Shown here one piece after another: positions 4,466 through 5,573 of a DNA stretch of 5,573 nucleotides (its first letter is position 1; the number at the start of each line of letters is the position of its first letter). The stretch spans positions 1 to 5,573 of the forward strand of contig SCTU01000234.1 of NCBI GenBank assembly GCA_004297315.1, given 5' to 3'. The position numbers and the translations under genes were made by a program. This stretch comes from Dehalococcoidia bacterium. Lineage in GTDB: Bacteria; Chloroflexota; Dehalococcoidia; UBA2979. The notes under the pieces were generated by a model. The model did not search any database. It saw only the letters and a list, made by a program, of their open reading frames with translations, and had not been told where the DNA came from.

Positions 4466-5573
4466 ATGAGCGCGACAGCGGAGGTGTTTGGGTCGCGCGC
4501 CGAGCGTGCCGGGGGGCGGCGACGGCTTGAATTCCTTGGCATCTTCGCGCCTTCACGTGAGGACGCGGCCTGGTTCTTCGGGATCTTCCTACCCGCCCTC
4601 GCCGGGGGGTGGTGGCTGGTCTACATCGCAGAGATCTGGGTAGGCGACGCGATCTCCCGCGTGAACCAGGCCTACTCCGTCGTGCTCGGGCGGGACCCCC
4701 ACCTTGGGGCGATCGGGTTCATCTGGCCGCCGCTGCCGTCCGCCCTCGAGCTCCCGTTCGTGCTCGCGCTCGGGCCATTCACGCCGCCCGTCTTCGCCGG
4801 CCAGATCGTCTCCGCATTCTTCTCCGGCTTGCTCGCCGTCGCACTGAACCGCACGCTGGAGCAGACGCGCGTGCCGCGCCGCTGGCGCGTGCCCCTCGTG
4901 CTGTTCACGATGCTGAACCCGCTCGTGGTCTACTCCGCGATCAACGGGATGACGGAGAACATCTTCCTGTTCTTCGCCGTCGCGGCCACCGGCGAATTGA
5001 TCCGCTGGAACCCCGGCGACCAGAAGGGGCTGGTCGTCGCGGCCTTGTACATCGGCCTCGGTTTCCTCGTCCGGTACGAGGCCGTGGCGTTTGCGGGGGC
5101 GGGCGCGGTCGCCTTGATCGTCCGCGTCTGGAGCCGGCCGCTGCAGCAGGACCACCTCGAGGCGATCCTCACCTCCTTCATCGCGCCCATCGCGTACTGC
5201 ATCGGCCTGTGGGTGCTATGGAACGCGTTGTTTGCCGGCGACCCGCTGTTCTTCCTCACAGGAAGCGGCTCGAACACGTTCCACACGAGCCCGATCCGGG
5301 CTGGCGCCGACCCCGTGCTCTCCCCGCTCTACCACCACGTCGTTGCGTCGTTCCTCTGGAGCGCACGGCGGGTCTTCAGCCTCTTCCCGGCGTTTCTCCC
5401 ACTCCTCGCCTTCATCGGCGTGCGCGCGATCTGGAATCGCGACCGCGGGACGGCGATGCTCGTCGGGATGGCCGCGGTCGGGCCGGTGTTTGAGTGGTCG
5501 CAGATCTTCCGGGGCCAGCTGCTGCCGATGCACCGGTTCTGGATCTACCCGGTGGGGTTCATGCCATTGCTCG
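4466..5573 (+). CDS. GT-C-type membrane glycosyltransferase (partial, runs off the right edge)
   Basis: The frame is open from ATG 4466 to the window end, giving 369 residues with no stop. After a charged cytoplasmic N-terminus (1-35) comes a first membrane helix (about 37-57). An outside loop follows with GDAISR at 60-65, then AYSVVLGRDPHLGAIGF at 69-85, then IWPPLPSALELP. An acidic residue right after the first helix is the usual catalytic site of GT-C enzymes, so D61 is the candidate. Later blocks are MLNPLVVYSAINGMTEN at 149-165, LVRYEA at 201-206 and WNALFAGDPLFF at 252-263, separated by further hydrophobic helices. GT-C enzymes transfer sugars from polyprenyl-phosphate donors on the outer face of the membrane; the acceptor here is unknown. 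The gene is divergent from the polyprenyl-phosphate phosphoribosyltransferase-like gene. The Shine-Dalgarno before 4466 is weak, and GTG 4484, preceded by GCGGAG, is an alternative start but with poor spacing. The GT-C fold is well supported; the exact family is not assigned. Confidence 0.8.
   Translation, partial: MSATAEVFGSRAERAGGRRRLEFLGIFAPSREDAAWFFGIFLPALAGGWWLVYIAEIWVGDAISRVNQAYSVVLGRDPHLGAIGFIWPPLPSALELPFVLALGPFTPPVFAGQIVSAFFSGLLAVALNRTLEQTRVPRRWRVPLVLFTMLNPLVVYSAINGMTENIFLFFAVAATGELIRWNPGDQKGLVVAALYIGLGFLVRYEAVAFAGAGAVALIVRVWSRPLQQDHLEAILTSFIAPIAYCIGLWVLWNALFAGDPLFFLTGSGSNTFHTSPIRAGADPVLSPLYHHVVASFLWSARRVFSLFPAFLPLLAFIGVRAIWNRDRGTAMLVGMAAVGPVFEWSQIFRGQLLPMHRFWIYPVGFMPLL

Noticed and set aside
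4609..5493. 294-codon plus-strand open frame in the right part of the window
   Set aside because: It is Arg/Pro-rich and out of frame with the GT-C gene, which stays open from 4466 to the window end and carries recognisable GT-C motifs.
1..5573. Search for CRISPR-like direct repeats, transposase genes, insertion-sequence ends or toxin-antitoxin pairs
   Set aside because: No regularly spaced repeats, no transposase or recombinase motifs and no small paired genes were seen on reading both strands by eye.

Overview
The window is high-GC bacterial DNA, tightly packed, with ordinary bacterial gene layout. The combination of a bacterial PAC2-family protein, a decaprenyl-phosphate phosphoribosyltransferase-like UbiA enzyme and a GT-C membrane glycosyltransferase suggests Chloroflexota (Dehalococcoidia-like) or Actinomycetota. 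The phylum is an inference from gene content and sequence feel. No rRNA or other strong taxonomic marker is present.

Layout. Positions 1-1289 carry gltX (glutamyl-tRNA synthetase), whose 5' part is scrambled. Bases 1 to about 119 encode GluRS residues on the minus strand, while the gene from about 114 onward reads on the plus strand. This is a foldback or small inversion, most simply an assembly or amplification error at a contig end. A tRNA-Gln(CTG) gene follows at 1339-1412, with its own promoter-like element and a perfect-palindrome terminator (1423-1450). Next comes a two-gene plus-strand operon: a short-chain dehydrogenase/reductase (1555-2400) and a PAC2-family protein (2413-3321), separated by 12 bp. 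Convergent to it, with a 9-bp gap, is a UbiA-superfamily polyprenyl-phosphate phosphoribosyltransferase (minus strand, 3331-4257). A divergent intergenic region with two small hairpins (4319-4340 and 4348-4364) leads to the start of a large multi-membrane-span GT-C-type glycosyltransferase (4466 onward) that runs off the right edge.

How the genes relate. gltX and tRNA-Gln both belong to translation, and would be directly linked if this organism makes Gln-tRNA by the indirect GluRS/GatCAB route. The UbiA enzyme would make a polyprenyl-phosphate pentose donor. GT-C enzymes use polyprenyl-phosphate sugars, so the divergent pair at the right plausibly serves cell-envelope glycan synthesis. The SDR/PAC2 pair has no clear pathway.

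I found no mobile element, CRISPR array or defence system, and no convincing new multi-gene system. The most notable sequence-level observation is the inverted gltX segment. The other points are modest.
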